Assembly: GCA_037127255.1 (NCBI GenBank)
Contig: JBANSL010000014.1
Location: forward strand, 64,061,646 to 64,125,645
DNA: 64,000 nucleotides
Source of the DNA: Persicaria tinctoria
Lineage: Eukaryota > Streptophyta > Magnoliopsida > Caryophyllales > Polygonaceae
Direction of reading: 5' to 3'
A program made the position numbers and the translations under genes. Shown piece after piece: positions 1 to 12,200 of this stretch (positions are counted from its first letter, which is position 1; the number at the start of each line of letters is the position of its first letter). A model generated the notes under the pieces. The model ran no database searches. It saw nothing but the letters and a program-made list of their open reading frames with translations, and was not told the DNA's origin.

Positions 1-3000
1 TGGGTTAGGATTTTTATTTTTGAAAATTAGATTGTTTCTTATATCCCAAATTGTTTGCTATATAAATCCTAAATCTCTTAAAGTGGATTTGCAGTTTCTT
101 TTTATTTGAAGGATATCGATTATATTTTCATTATAGTCTTCTGCATGTAGTAGAGTTTTTCCACATATGTTCTCATAATTTCGAATAAGCCTCCTACTAA
201 AGTTACAACTAATGAATAAATGTGTAGCACACTCATCTTCACAATTACAGAGAGAGCATTGCACTGGGATTCTATTGAAACGTTTGTTTAGCCTCTGTGT
301 AGTGGGTAAACCATCGATTACTAGCTTCCAAATAAGATTTTTGATTCTTGGAGGTAAGTCAAGGTTCCAGATCCATTTGAGATCGTTTGTACTAATGTTG
401 TTAGTGTTAAGGTTTACATTAGCAGTAGATTTAGTAGAGAATCTACCATCCTTTTCAAACTTCTAGATTAACTTGTCTTTAGCATCCCAAGTGGGTATTT
501 TAATTTGTAGAATTTGATCAATGATTTGTCGTGGGAAGATTCTCTGAAGTAGCGAGAAGTTCCATTGTTTTTTACTATCTATCAAGTCTACTACTTTGAG
601 GTTTGGGTATTCCGAGTTTTGGTATGGGTTTAGAACAGCATTATCAAGCAATGGATCCTTCCATACATTTATTTCTTCTCCATTACCGATTATCCATTTA
701 AGACCTAAATTGATTTTTCCCTTAAGGATAGTAGTCTCCCAAATTGCCAAGATGTATTTTGTGTATCCCTTTCATTTATACCCAAAGTTTGTAAATATTT
801 TTCCTTTATAATCTTTACCCAGATGCTATTTTGGTCAGTATAAATTTTCTAGAGGAGTTTCATCTGTAGTCCTTCATTTAAAGATTCTGCTTTTCTTATT
901 CCAAGTCCTCCTTCCTTTTTTTGTTGACAGATTGAATTCCAGCTTATTAGTGGTGTATATCTTTCTGATTGTAGTTTTTTCCAAAAGAAGTTTTTTATTA
1001 ATATAGTCTATTTGATTAAGTATACCTTTTGGTAGAAGAAAGTTCTACATTAGATAGTCTGTTTTTGAGCTCATGTTTGATTGGATTAATATGGCTCTCC
1101 CTGTTTGAGATATTGAGAAGGATTTCCTTTTAGAGAGTTGTTTTTTTAGATTTTGTATTGCTTCTTAAAAAACACAGTTTTTAACTCTACCATTAACTAG
1201 GGGGATTCCTAGATATTTTTCAATAGTTTTTGATATAGGGATTCGCATTTGAGTAGCTAGGTTCCTGGCTAGTATTGGATTTGTATTCTTAGAAAATTGG
1301 ATAGAGCTCTTATTGTAGTTTATTGTTAATCCAGAGTAGTTAGAGAAGTTATTTAGTGAGTTTTGAATGGTAAGAAGGCTCATATGGGATGTTTTAGAAA
1401 AGATTATAGTATCATCTGCAAAAGTTAGGAAAGGAATAGGAGTTCCATTTTTTGTTAGCTTAATGCCCACAAGGGCATCATCCTTGATTGCTTCTTGGTG
1501 AAGTTCTCTTGCTAGACTTTCCATTACTATTACAAATATGTAAGGAGCTAAGGGGTCACCTTGTCTAATTCCTCTATTTGGTTTGAACTGTTTGCCTGCT
1601 GAATTGTTAACTAAAATAGCAAAGGTAGTGGTGGTTAAGCATTTCATGGTCCAATTGACCCAAATCGGATGAAAGCCCGTGTTTTTAAATGTTACTTCTA
1701 TGTAAGACCAGTTAATTTTATCATAAGCTTTTTTCATATCTACTTTTAGCGTCATCCATCCAGTTTTGCCTTTTTGTCTGTTAAAGGAATGAAATACTTC
1801 ATGGGCTATTAGAGTATTATCTTGTATAGATCTTACTTCAACAAAAGCACCTTGGAAGGGGCTAATAAGTTTCGGAAGAACTGCTTTTAACCTATTAATT
1901 AGATTTTTTGCTATGACTTTATATATGGTGTTGCATAGACTTATAGGTCTATAGTTATTGATATTTTGTGGGTCATCTACTTTAGGAATTAAGGCTATAA
2001 AGGTCTGGTTAATTTGTTTAAGAATGCTACCTGAGTGGAAAAAAGGCTTTAACTGTTTTGCAGAAGGAAGAGCCCACGGTATTCCAAAATTTTAAGTAAA
2101 ATTCTGGAGGAAAACCGTCAGGACCCGGTGACTTGTCTTCTGCCATATTTATTAGTGTATTTTTAATTTCAGCGTTTGTTGGATTTTTTGTTAATTGCAA
2201 GTTCTCTTCCGGCTCTATTTGAGGATGGATATTTATTAATTCATCTCTTATAATTTTCCTCTGATTTTCTCCAATAAATCTTTCATCCATTTCTTCTGTA
2301 ATTTGATCTGCTATATCTTGCTGGTTAGTTACGATTTGACCTTGCTTGGTAGTGAACGAGCTCGTGGCCCTTTTAAAATTCCTTATTTTTGCATTGATTT
2401 GAAAATACCTTGTGTTTTTGTCTGTTAGATGTGTATGTTTAATTCTTGCTCGCTGTTTCCAAAATTTAAAGTTAAATTCTAGGATTTTCTTCTTTTTATT
2501 TTCAAGATTAGCTAATCTTGTTTCTTGTCTTGCTGTTAGGGATCCCCATGGGCGTAACTTCTGTAATTCTAGTATTTCTGGTTCTAGTTTTTGTAGTTGT
2601 TTATGGATGTTGTTATTTTGTGTTTTTGACCAGTTTTTGATGTTCTTTTTTAATAGTAGTTGTTTTTTCATGAAGTTATAGGCATGGGATCCATGAAATT
2701 TGTTGTGCCGTACTTTTTTTTTTTTTTATTTCAGCCATTTTAGGGTTTAGTGACCAGGCCATCTCAAATCTGAATGCTGATCCTTTTTTTGTTCATTCAT
2801 TTCTAATGAGAAGGTAATTGGACAGTGATCTGATGAAGAAAAAGAGTGGTGTTGGACTCTTAAATTGTTGAACTTAGTAATAATCTCTTGTTGAGCTAGA
2901 AGTCTATCTAATCTCTCATAAGTGTTGTTTGTAGCTGATTTACTTCTTCTCCATGTAAAGGTGGAGCCAATGTAGGGAAGGGTGTGTAGATTAAGCTCCT

Positions 3001-3505
3001 GTTTCACCTTAAGGATTCTTCTAAATCTTGTTATAGATGGATGGTTCCCACCTATTTTTTCTGTATCATTTTCTATATCATTTAGATCTCTTATGATTAA
3101 GACTGGGAGTTTGTGTTTGTGAACAACTGTGAAGATCTCTTGCCAAAATTCATCCTTTTCTTGTTCTACAGAAGGTGCATAGATGAAGAGCAGAGCTAAG
3201 GTTAATTTTTCAACAGTTACTTGAATCATGTAAAATCTTTTACCGAGTTCAAGGATTTGCATTTTGTGTAACATAAGACTATTTTTTTATAGGAGCCAGA
3301 TGCCACCCTTGTGGCCATCTGCACTTATCGTTAGAGCTTGATGAAATCCTGTATTTCTTATTTGAGTTTCAGTAGGTGCTTCTTTGGATTTTGTTTCTGA
3401 GATAGCTAAGATTTCCAGGCAGTTGTTGTATTTAAGCTGATTTATTTCTTGGGGAAGGAGAGGGCGTTTAGACCCCATTACATTTCAATATCCAATCTTA
3501 ATCAT
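1..3505 (-). pseudogene. LINE A ORF2 remnant (endonuclease, reverse transcriptase, zf-RVT)
   Basis: The frame opens at an ATG at 3505 (MIKIGY, then TGA in place of the expected Trp at 3485-3487). The apurinic-type endonuclease follows: ISETKS with the catalytic Glu near 3375, RDLND where family members have GDxN (Gly replaced, Asp kept), and SSDHCPI at its end. A stop lies at about 3284. The linker with SPGPDGF (about 2110) leads into RT, which changes frame before 1755: DMKKAYDKINW, RQGDPLAPY and FADDTIIF are visible. After another break, zf-RVT pieces continue at 750-463 and 264-58, including WIIGNGEEINVWKDP and C-x2-C. The product would have nicked target DNA and copied LINE RNA; this copy cannot. 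Confidence 0.85.
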
Positions 3506-4183
3506 AAACATATTTGTGATATGTACCTGTTAGGCTGGTATTAAGCTGCAGTTTCCAATTCGTATTTGTAGCAATTTTGACAGTTTTCTTTACAGAGTTT
3601 GAATTGGAGTACATTTCCTTGTTAGAATCAAAGCAAGGAATTACCTTTAGTTGCTCGGATTGCATAAGAGTTGGCACTCTTGTTTGATTAAGATGATCTG
3701 CTTGCTGATGCTCTGTGAGTTGTTTATGATTGAAGTTTTGGATGAAGTGTTGATGTGTAAGGTTGGGGCGGTTTGCCACCATTTCACCCAAGGGTAAATG
3801 CATGGGGCTCAACCAAAGTTTTGTTGGAGTTTTAGTAGAATGCTTACGTTGATTCTTCATCTGGTTGTTGCTTCTGTATCCTAGATCACAACTCAATCAA
3901 AATAACACAATAATGATAAAACTAAAAACATAGATATGATTCATCATAAGATTAACGCTAGAGGTGATTCTGAATCTGTCCCCAGCCACATTGGAAAATA
4001 AGGGGAGACAGAATCCAGAAAAAGGCAAGCCATCAAGGCTGCTTAGCCAGTTCCAAAAGTACAGCCACAAACCAGAAAACCAACAGACAAGAGTTTCAAA
4101 AGTACATATAACATCAAAGCAGAAGGTAGTGTTATCATCATAGCTGCAAATCTTCCAACCAGACACGTTATTAGTACCGCCTA
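3506..4183 (-). other. LINE A inter-ORF region
   Basis: Between the ORF1 stop (4184-4186) and the ORF2 start (3505) lie about 680 bases. Two minus-strand open stretches (3498-3896 and 3897-4187) show no recognisable domain. A spacer of several hundred bases between ORF1 and ORF2 is also seen in LINE B. Confidence 0.5.
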
Positions 4184-5882
4184 TCAAAGCAAATTCTTCT
4201 TCTTCTTGGACTTTTTGTTGGCATGGGAGGAGGCTTCATTGTTGTCATCTTCATCCTTACGTTTAGCTTGCTCAAGGTTGTTCATGGTAGCTTCATCATC
4301 ATCCCGGCGGATGACAATATCACCCATCTTCCTCACAACAGAGGTGTTAGATCTCAGGGACTAGCAACTCATCAGTTTCATTACTAGAGTCTATCATCTT
4401 GCCTTTGCCCTTAGCCTTAGTTATCAGATCCTTGGGGTTCTCAACATGGATAGGAGTGGCGATGGAATTGGTGTTGGAAAAAGACAGGATAGTGTGAAGG
4501 ATAGAGGGAGCAATAGCAAAAGGAAGGGTGGAGGATTCACCAGTCAGCTTAGCAACATGAGCATTGTTAAGATTGATCAGATGTCATATGAGCTCATTGG
4601 GGTACGGAGGCATAGGTAGAGGTTGGACAGGAGACGTGGGATTGAAGGTTGTGGCCCTGTTCATAGGGAGGAGCCCGAAATCATCAGTTCTAGGGATCAT
4701 GCTTTGGAAGATATTAAAATCAGGAGCATGGTTGTAAGGAGTGAAAGCACTAACAGTGGTGACAATCCGGTTGTCATTAGGGATGGGATTTTGGTGAGGA
4801 GCTTGAACAGGGGCTAGTAGGTCAATATTGGGGTTATCTTCAAGGATGAGATTGAATTTCCTTGGCCTAGGTGCATTCATGGGGCATTGATCATAATGAT
4901 GATCATAACTGCCACAACAGCCACAACCATCAGAAAAATCTTCATACCAGATTCTCAATCTAATGGTTTCAGTTTCAGATTTCCTCACAGTCACAAAGGT
5001 AGTAAGAGTTTTTAAAAGAGAGACATTGACACAAACACGAGCAAACCTGAGTTTATTCCTTATGTTTGAAACTTGGTCGATTCTGAAAAGAGTTCCAACA
5101 CCTCCAACATTGATGACGTGAGAGATGGCTTCAGCTGTGTAGAACTGATGAGGCAGGGAGGGGATCCTTACCCACACATCAGCACTGGTGGTGTCTTCCT
5201 CCATCGGGTTGAAGTTGTCTGACCAAGGGTAGGGCGTTAGGAGAGAACCTTGGACATGGTAGGGCATGTTGGTCCAGGCAATTGCTCGGTCTTCTCTATT
5301 GGCAAATCGAAAGATAAACCAGTCATTGCCAATAGTATCAACCCCCCAGCTGCCTTTCAAGTTTTTCCATTCACCTTTATGTTTCCCAACTACAAGCTTG
5401 ATGTCGACAGGGCCCTGGACAAACCTCCCCACAAGGCTGAAATCAGTGAGCTTGTGGTGGAGATCCTTAACTCCAGGGATAGTGTAGGGGTCAGAGATGA
5501 AAGGAGAGTTAGGAGTCTGATCAGTCTGGGCAGAGTTGATGGGAATGCCTTGAGTGGTTTGGTGTTCAGCATTATGAGGAGTGACATTCTGGTTCCCATC
5601 AGCAGTAGGTTCCCCATGTTTTATAGTTACTTTTATATCGTTTTTCTGCACGCATTTCATATATTTGGGCTAGAATAGTACAGAATCTATGTAGTTTATG
5701 CTCATTTGCCAAATTATGGAATCTACACCAGTTTCTGTTTAATTTCGCAGACATCGAGCAATTTACAGCAGTTCTGAGAAACGAGAAAAAGCTCGAAGTC
5801 AACTACAGAAAGTCTGAGTTCAAGGAGCAGCAGAACCAGGACAAATCAAGCTGGAAACGAGAAAGTCAACTCGACACACACT

Positions 5883-6210
5883 AGTCGATATCGAGTACCC
5901 TTAGTCAATATCGAGTTGGCCAGTCGATTTCCACCAGAGCTAGCCAGAATCGAGGAAGCTGAGAAAGAAGAAGAACAGAGAGGTCAATATCGACTACCTT
6001 CATTCGATATCGAGTGCCCCATACTGAGTCAATATCCTGGAATCGAGTCAAGAAATCTGGGATTGAGAGATGGAAGTCGATATCGAGTTAATCACTTGAT
6101 ATCGAGTAAAAACCAAGTCGACATGCATCCTGTTGGCCGATATTGAGTAGCTGAGCTGAAACCGAGAAAGCCAGGTCGATATCGAGTTGCCTTACTCGAT
6201 ATCGAGTGAG
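5883..6210. repeat. Cluster of palindromic TCGATATCGA-type motifs (first cluster of the solo LTR)
   Basis: At least nine copies of a decamer close to tcgatatcga, usually continued as gagt, occur in about 330 bases (for example 5884, 6073, 6178, 6196), at irregular spacing. They lie upstream of the LTR TATA box, in what should be U3. Confidence 0.85.
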
Positions 6211-6462
6211 CAACAGAGGCCGATTCCGAGCTTAACCGACTTCTTGTTAAGATTCTATCTCGAATCTGATGGAGATATTTTCGAGAGCAATCTCCATCAA
6301 AATCTATCAAGTTCTATCAAGAGGAAGAGATATATTACCTACATTAGATATATTTCCTTTTTAGATTTATTTCTTTATTTCCATGATTTATCTTAATAAA
6401 TTAGATAGATAGATATAAGATATAGATAGAGTTTCTTTCCTAATTAGAGAGGGAATGAAGCC

Positions 6463-6470
6463 TATAAATA
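6463..6470 (+). promoter_or_regulatory. TATA box of the solo LTR
   Basis: tataaata followed by aagcc. The equivalent in the related 5' LTR is tataaata at 48711-48718, in the same sequence context, which supports this as the LTR core promoter. Confidence 0.6.
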
Positions 6471-7115
6471 AAGCCTTATGGGCTGATTTTTATTCATTCA
6501 ATTATAGAGAAGGAGAAGTGGTAGTAAGTAGAGAGAGAGAGAGAGCTTGTAGCCGAGAAGGGTTGAAGTTTGCGAAAGCGGTTTTGGCTTCGATCGGTTG
6601 TAAGTTTTGGATATTTTTAATGCAATTTATTTTCCTGAAATCTTTGATGAGTTTATTCATGATAAAGAGCGAGTAGTCACCCCCCTTCTAGGGTCGGGGT
6701 GAGCCCGGCGGTTGCCATGTGAGGTGATGCGGTAAAGGTACAAGCTTTTTATGCAATTCATTTGCTATCCCTACAAGCATGATTCTTTTGCGAAAGTTGA
6801 AGGTGATCCTTGTTTGTGTTATTGAAGCGAAAGTGATCTTAATACAACTTGGGTTAATTATGTGAAAAGGGTTAGTAACAATTAGGGTTTATGCGAAAGC
6901 CTCTATATTCCTATTTGTTAATAACGAAAGTTATTTGATGAAAAGCATGATCTTTTATGCCTTTATGTGTTATTTTACATGGTTATCGTTGTGGTGTTGA
7001 AACTCTGATCTTGGAAGTCTTTAGTTTACTGAGTTAATTTCGTGTTTATATTCGTTTTCGTTCGAAAAGTTGCAAATCTTTGTTTCTGTTTTTATTCGAG
7101 ATCAACGAATTTTGG

Positions 7116-7260
7116 TCGACATCGAGGACACTGGTCGATGTCGAGTTGAGTTTTGTCGAGGTCGAGTTGTCTGCTTTGGATTTGCTTTCTGTTGAGTCGA
7201 TTTCGAGCTTCTGTGGTCGATTCCCTTAGTCGATATCGAGTACTGGTAGTCGATATCGAC
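7116..7260. repeat. Second cluster of TCGA-N2-TCGA motifs in the solo LTR
   Basis: About six copies (tcgacatcga, tcgatgtcga, tcgaggtcga, tcgatttcga, tcgatatcga twice) near the 3' end of the LTR. A matching cluster sits at 49378-49450 in the Athila-like 5' LTR. Confidence 0.8.
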
Positions 7261-7560
7261 CCAAGCTGCTGTCTTTGCTTTCTTTTCTCTGTTGTTTCTT
7301 CCTGTCTGTTTGATTTTCTGCCCGTGAGATTCATCCGCTACCTGAGATCCGCTGACTAGCTTCCTCGAGGATCGATCCTGACTTCCCACTGCTGCATCAG
7401 GAGGAAGTCTTGTAATCATTTGCGTGGGCACGAATCTGGTTTGATCTATTTCATTATATTTTAAACTCGATTTCATCCCTACAACAGAGACAGGATCAAA
7501 AGTGATTCCTTGTCTCGTGGTGTTGATGAGGGCTTCCACAAAAGAGGCTTGTTGATCCAT

Positions 7561-8640
7561 GGTGACAGAGAAGGAAGACATAGAGGAGGTGAAAAGAGAA
7601 GGAAAGAGAGCATGCAGATTATCAATACAGTCATTAGTATTTATAGCAGAGTCATTCTTAGAGGGATTAGGGATTTGAATCAATTTTATTCTGTGATTAA
7701 TTAGAACTAAATGCATGTAGTGGATCAATTTACTAGGAGCAATCATACGTTTATCCTTGGAGATGCTGCATGCCTTTTGAGATTTATCAGGGAGGGCGTC
7801 CAGATTCAATTCACTGTGGAGTGTTTACTTCATTCCTTGGTTAAAGCCCAGAGATTGCTTCTTCATATGATGTTTAAGCCCAGGAATCAAGAGAACGGCA
7901 ATAAACCGCCTCCTAACCACCTCCAACGGTCCATAGAGTCCCCTTGCATGCTCATAATTGCACCTACATTTAGCATACATAGGAGGGTTAGCTAGACAAT
8001 TAGAGTAAAGATTATCATTGGTAATGCAAGAGTAGCTGTATTGTGTATTGAAAGTTGGATTTTTAATTTTACAGAAGATGAGAGAGCCCCTTCTACAAAG
8101 TTTGTATTTAGAGTTGTGGGTTATGGGGATCGAGAAATCCCCACAAAAGTTGTTGTTGCGATTGTTGTGTCCAACAAGAGCCACCAGGGCTTTGCTGTTG
8201 GCTTGGTTTAGCCAGATCAAGCTGTTATTTGTAGGGAAAAAATATTTGTGAAACATAAAACCTCCAATAATTGATTGAGGCTGCCATTTTTTGTTGAAAT
8301 GTTTAGTGAAGATTGGTATGATGAGGGATTTGGGGGTTATTGTTTGTGGGTATGTGTAAGTGAAATCAGAGACAAGGCGCCAGGAGGGAGTGCAAGACCA
8401 TGGACAAGCACCACCCTCCTTGCCGGAGACCCAATACTGGAAACCCAGAACACTAGGTGGCCACTAGGGAGATGGAGAGAAAAAATAGAGAGTTTTCCAG
8501 CTCTACCCGTAAAGCATCAATTTAGATTAGAATTTGTGGATTTGAGAATCAATTTGGGTAAATTTCGATTAGGGTTTGTGATTTTGCTAATAAATTTGTG
8601 GATTTAAGTAGCAATTTGCGTTAAATTTGTAGATTTGAAA
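7561..8640 (-). other. Probable 5' leader of LINE A
   Basis: Upstream of the LINE A ORF1 start. A minus-strand open stretch at 8256-7825 has no recognisable domain. Purine-rich, coding-like sequence gives way to AT-rich DNA after about 8640. No TSD is identifiable. Confidence 0.4.
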
Positions 8641-9211
8641 ATCAATTTGTGGATTGAGAGTAGGGAGTTTTAAGTAGAATTTTATATATTGATAGAGTTT
8701 GGTTTGAATGATTTGTTGGATTTGGGAAATAACATTAGTTATAATGACTTATTTGGTTCATATGGACAAAAATCTTGTTTAAAATTAGGAGCATCGATCT
8801 TATCGTTCTTTGTAATTTTCAACCCCCCTCTAACAAATATTTTGGATCCGCCACTGCCTGAGATATAACCATGAGTTTACTTTATAGATGTTATAAATTT
8901 TTTTGATAAGGTAATAATTTGAGATCAGAAATACCTAAATCTTGAAGGCCGGCAAGTCAGCAGACGAAAATCCGTCAAAACATACAAACGAAAACAAAAA
9001 GCGGTGCAAAACAACAATTGGAAAACGCCAAAGGTTGTTCATGCCCTTACAACCTATTTGTCAGGTTTTATTTATTTATTTGAGACTTTACATACAAATA
9101 CTCCATCCAAATATGTATATGCCTCATGTAAATATTGTAATGTATCTAGTCTAGTTTCTACAAATTCAACCAAATAATTGAATAAACGAATTAACCTTTA
9201 ATTAGAATAAA
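8641..9211. other. AT-rich intergenic DNA
   Basis: No gene or recognisable element seen. A phrase ending gatccgccactgcc (about 8845) resembles plant transposon ends but no boundaries can be set. Confidence 0.5.
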
Positions 9212-9271
9212 CAGCCAAAGGTTTTTGTTTTTTTTTTTGAAACGGAAAAAATTTGGCTATAGAACAAAGTA

Positions 9272-12200
9272 CTATCCGCCAAGAGCATCCTTACGGATGA
9301 AACTATGCAATAGAGAGTCGTCAGGTAATAGAGTCCCATAGAAAGCGAAATTAATGTGTGCTAGTTTATCAGCTACCATGTTTGCTTCCCTATAGACGTG
9401 ACGAATCTCGACCGAACTGAGGAACCTCAGCAAGACTAGACTATCAGAGATAATCATTTCGCAGTCTCTAGTAGGCTTCCCCAAACCTTTCAGACATTTG
9501 ATGATGGTAATATTGTCTCCTTCTATTATTAAATTAGTTATATTCAGGTCTTTTGCAGCTAGAAGACCTTTCCAGAGTCCCAGGCAGCCGCAAACCGAGG
9601 GGAAAGGCGAGGGGCCCGATCCCCCACATATAGGCCTTCCCCAAGAGTCCCGAATGATGAATCCATAAGAGCCATTATGATCTAATAGGGCTCCATCAAA
9701 GTTCAGCTTGTAAATATCCATTGGCGGGGCTTCCCACTTGGTTCTCTTCCTTTTGCAGTTTGGTTTAGGTCTTTCTTTGTGCTTATGGTTGTCCGGATAT
9801 GTTGTGTCGTTTTCATTTTTGGCTGTGTTCCAGGTGAATTTTTGTTCAGTAATGAATGACACTATTCGCCTCACATCAGGCGTAATGTGATCGAATAATG
9901 CCTTGTTTCTGTGGTACCAAATTCCCCACCAATCGAAAGCCAGACTGATGAATTCTTTCGTTCCAATTTTTTCCTTTATATCTATTATTGTGTCCTTTAT
10001 CGCTTTATTCATTTCAAAACAATCATGGATCTTTATGAATATTTTCGGGTCCTTTGATAGCAACGTATCCTTTGTTATGTTACATCCCCAGAGAAGATGG
10101 TAGAGGTCTTTGTGACAGGAATCACAGCTCGGGCAGTTTGTTGGTATGCCTAGCCTGCGGGATGCTAGCCTAACCGAGGTGGGCACCCCATTCCGGAGAA
10201 TCTTCCATATGAAGGATTTTATTTTGGGCGGGGAGTCAAGTTCCCAAACCCATCTGAAGCCCATAGATTTGTGTGCTTTTAGTTTATGAATCATATCGAT
10301 AGCAGACTTGGTTGAGAACCATCCGTTCTTACTCCATTTCCAATACAGTCTGTCAGTGTGTATATTTTGCGGTATTGGTGCTGTTGATATTGTATCTATA
10401 ATTGCTCGTGGTAATATATTTTGGAGTGTGTTTAATTTTTCTAGATCTCATGTTTTGTTGCTTTGTAAATATTGGTGTACTTTAGTTGTTATATCAATTT
10501 GTGAGTCGTTGTGTATGAAATGGTTTAGTGGAGTTTCCCCCAGCCAGATATCCGTCCAAAAGTTAATTGTTGACCCGTCACCAATTGACCAGCAAAGACC
10601 CTCCTTGAAAAGAGGTAGCAACTTTATCAGTTGTGTCCACTGCCACGAGCAGTTTCCTTTTTTGCGATAGTTTAGGATTTCTGCATGTTTAAGGTATTTT
10701 TCTTTTATTATCTGGACCCAAGGGTTAGTAGGTTCTGCAAGTAGTTTCCAAAGAAGCTTTAACTGCAGGGCCTTGTTCATGTCTTCTGAGCTACGAAGGC
10801 CCAGACCTCCATTTTTCTTAGATTTACATACTTCAAACCAACTTATTAGGGGCTTATGATTGGGCCCCTTGTTCCAGAGGAAGTTCCGGTTAATTTTGTC
10901 TAATTCTACATGTATGGATTTGGGTAGCATATAGCATTGCATTATGTGCAGTGGTTTAGCTGAGAGTGTTGATTTAATTAGGGTGCATCTTCCTATTTGG
11001 GATAGGCAATTCGCCTTCCATTTATGCAATTGTGTTTTGGTGCTCATTAATAATTCGTGGAAGTCCTCTTTTTTAACTTTGCCTACAAAGATTGGGCAGC
11101 CCAGATAGTTTCCAAGGTTGGGCGTATGACTTATATTCAATTCATTACGAATAAGGTTTTTTTGGGTTACTGTTACGTTATCTGATGTTTGGAAATGAGA
11201 TTTATGTCTATTTACTTTTTTTCCTGAGATAGTAGAGTATTCTGCAAGGATATTGTTAACCTGGTCACATCCTGTCTTTGTAGCTGATGCAAAGATGACG
11301 ATGTCATCTGCAAAAGCCAAAAATGGAATTCTGGTTCCATTTCGTGTTAACTGGATCCCAAGCTGGCTACGGGGCTTGGACGACTCCAAGTGTAATCCCC
11401 GAGCTAAAACTTCAGAGATAATTAGGAATAGATATGGGGACAGTGGATCCCCTTGTCGAAGGCCTCTAGCTGGTTGAAAAAGCTCAGTTGGCTCATTGTT
11501 AACTAGTACTGAGTAGGAGACCGTTGTAATGCATTCCTTGATCCAGTTTATAAATGTTGGTGAGAATCCCAGTTTTGTCATTGTAGTTAGTAGAAAATCC
11601 CAATCAACCATATCGAAGGCTTTTTCCATATCTAGTTTAATAGCCATCCATCCCGAATATCCTTTCTTTTTCGAGAAGGAATGGAAGATCTCATTTGCAA
11701 TTAAAATGTTGTCTTGGATTGCTCTTCCTGATGTGAAAGCGCTTTGTAGTGGGTGGATAATCTTTGGGATAATTTTCTTGAGTCTGGCTGATAGGACTTT
11801 CTAAATTATTTTGTATGTTGTTGAGCAAAGGCTTATAGGTCTGTAGTGGGATGTCTTCATGGGGCTGTCTATTTTTGGTATTAGGGCTATAAACGTGTGA
11901 TTTATTTGTTTCAGAATTCTTCCGTTGAGAAAGAAACTTTTTACAGCTTTAACTATGGTGGGTTCAACAATATGCCAGTATTTTTTAAAGAAGCCAGCCG
12001 GGAACCCATCAGGTCCCGGAGATTTTTCATTTGCCAGACTGAAAACTGGACTTTTTATTTCTGAATTGCTTACTGGTCTTATTAGCCATTCATTATCAGC
12101 ATTTGAGATTTCTGCTTGTAATTGGTTTAGAAGGGTGCTTGTTGTTTGCGGCCTAGACGAACATGCGTACCTTGAGTGAAAGTCATTTTTTATTAGCTTT

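Larger units (their letters stand above)
5617..7486 (+). mobile_element. Solo LTR of an Athila-like Ty3/gypsy family, inserted in LINE A ORF1
   Basis: Bounded by TG (5617) and CA (7485-7486), 1870 bases. Long parts match the 5' LTR of the Athila-like element at 47928-49616, for example the ctgcatgcatttcatat-like start, the TATA region and the final gaggaagtcttgtaat block. There is no internal region, PBS or second LTR. It splits LINE A ORF1 exactly between two in-frame codon halves, yet the flanks (cccca on the left, gagac on the right) do not form a TSD. This copy is clearly diverged from the other LTRs. Confidence 0.8.
4184..7560 (-). pseudogene. LINE A ORF1 (gag-like, DUF4283 plus zinc knuckle), split by a solo LTR
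   Basis: ORF1 starts at the ATG at 7560 (MDQQASF), runs to 7487, is interrupted by the LTR 5617-7486, and resumes at 5616 exactly in frame (DPVS then GEPTADG). The body has the RNA-binding DUF4283-like region (LVGRFVQGPVDIK to ARVCVNVSLL, about 5450-5030) and one CCHC knuckle, C-x2-C-x4-H-x4-C (CGCCGSYDHHYDQC, about 4920-4880). The open frame stops at 4584. A shifted tail continues to 4184 and ends with a Lys-rich stretch (KKSKKKKNLL), probably nuclear-localising. Such ORF1 proteins bind LINE RNA; this copy is broken. Confidence 0.8.
1..8640 (-). mobile_element. LINE A: decayed L1-type non-LTR retrotransposon, cut by the left window edge
   Basis: Minus-strand element with the plant L1 order: 5' region (about 8640-7561), ORF1 with a DUF4283-like region and zinc knuckle (7560-4184, interrupted), ORF2 with endonuclease, reverse transcriptase and zf-RVT (3505 to the edge). 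The RNase H part and poly(A) tail lie outside the window. A solo LTR at 5617-7486 splits ORF1. Many stops and frame changes mark it as an old, dead copy. Its zf-RVT region resembles LINE E (29584-31251) more than LINE B, so at least two subfamilies are present. The 5' boundary near 8640 is a guess from where recognisable leader-like sequence gives way to AT-rich DNA; no TSD can be tested. Confidence 0.85.

Noticed and set aside
5250..5678. Plus-strand open frames over LINE A ORF1
   Set aside because: Shadows of the minus-strand ORF1, which carries the recognisable zinc knuckle.
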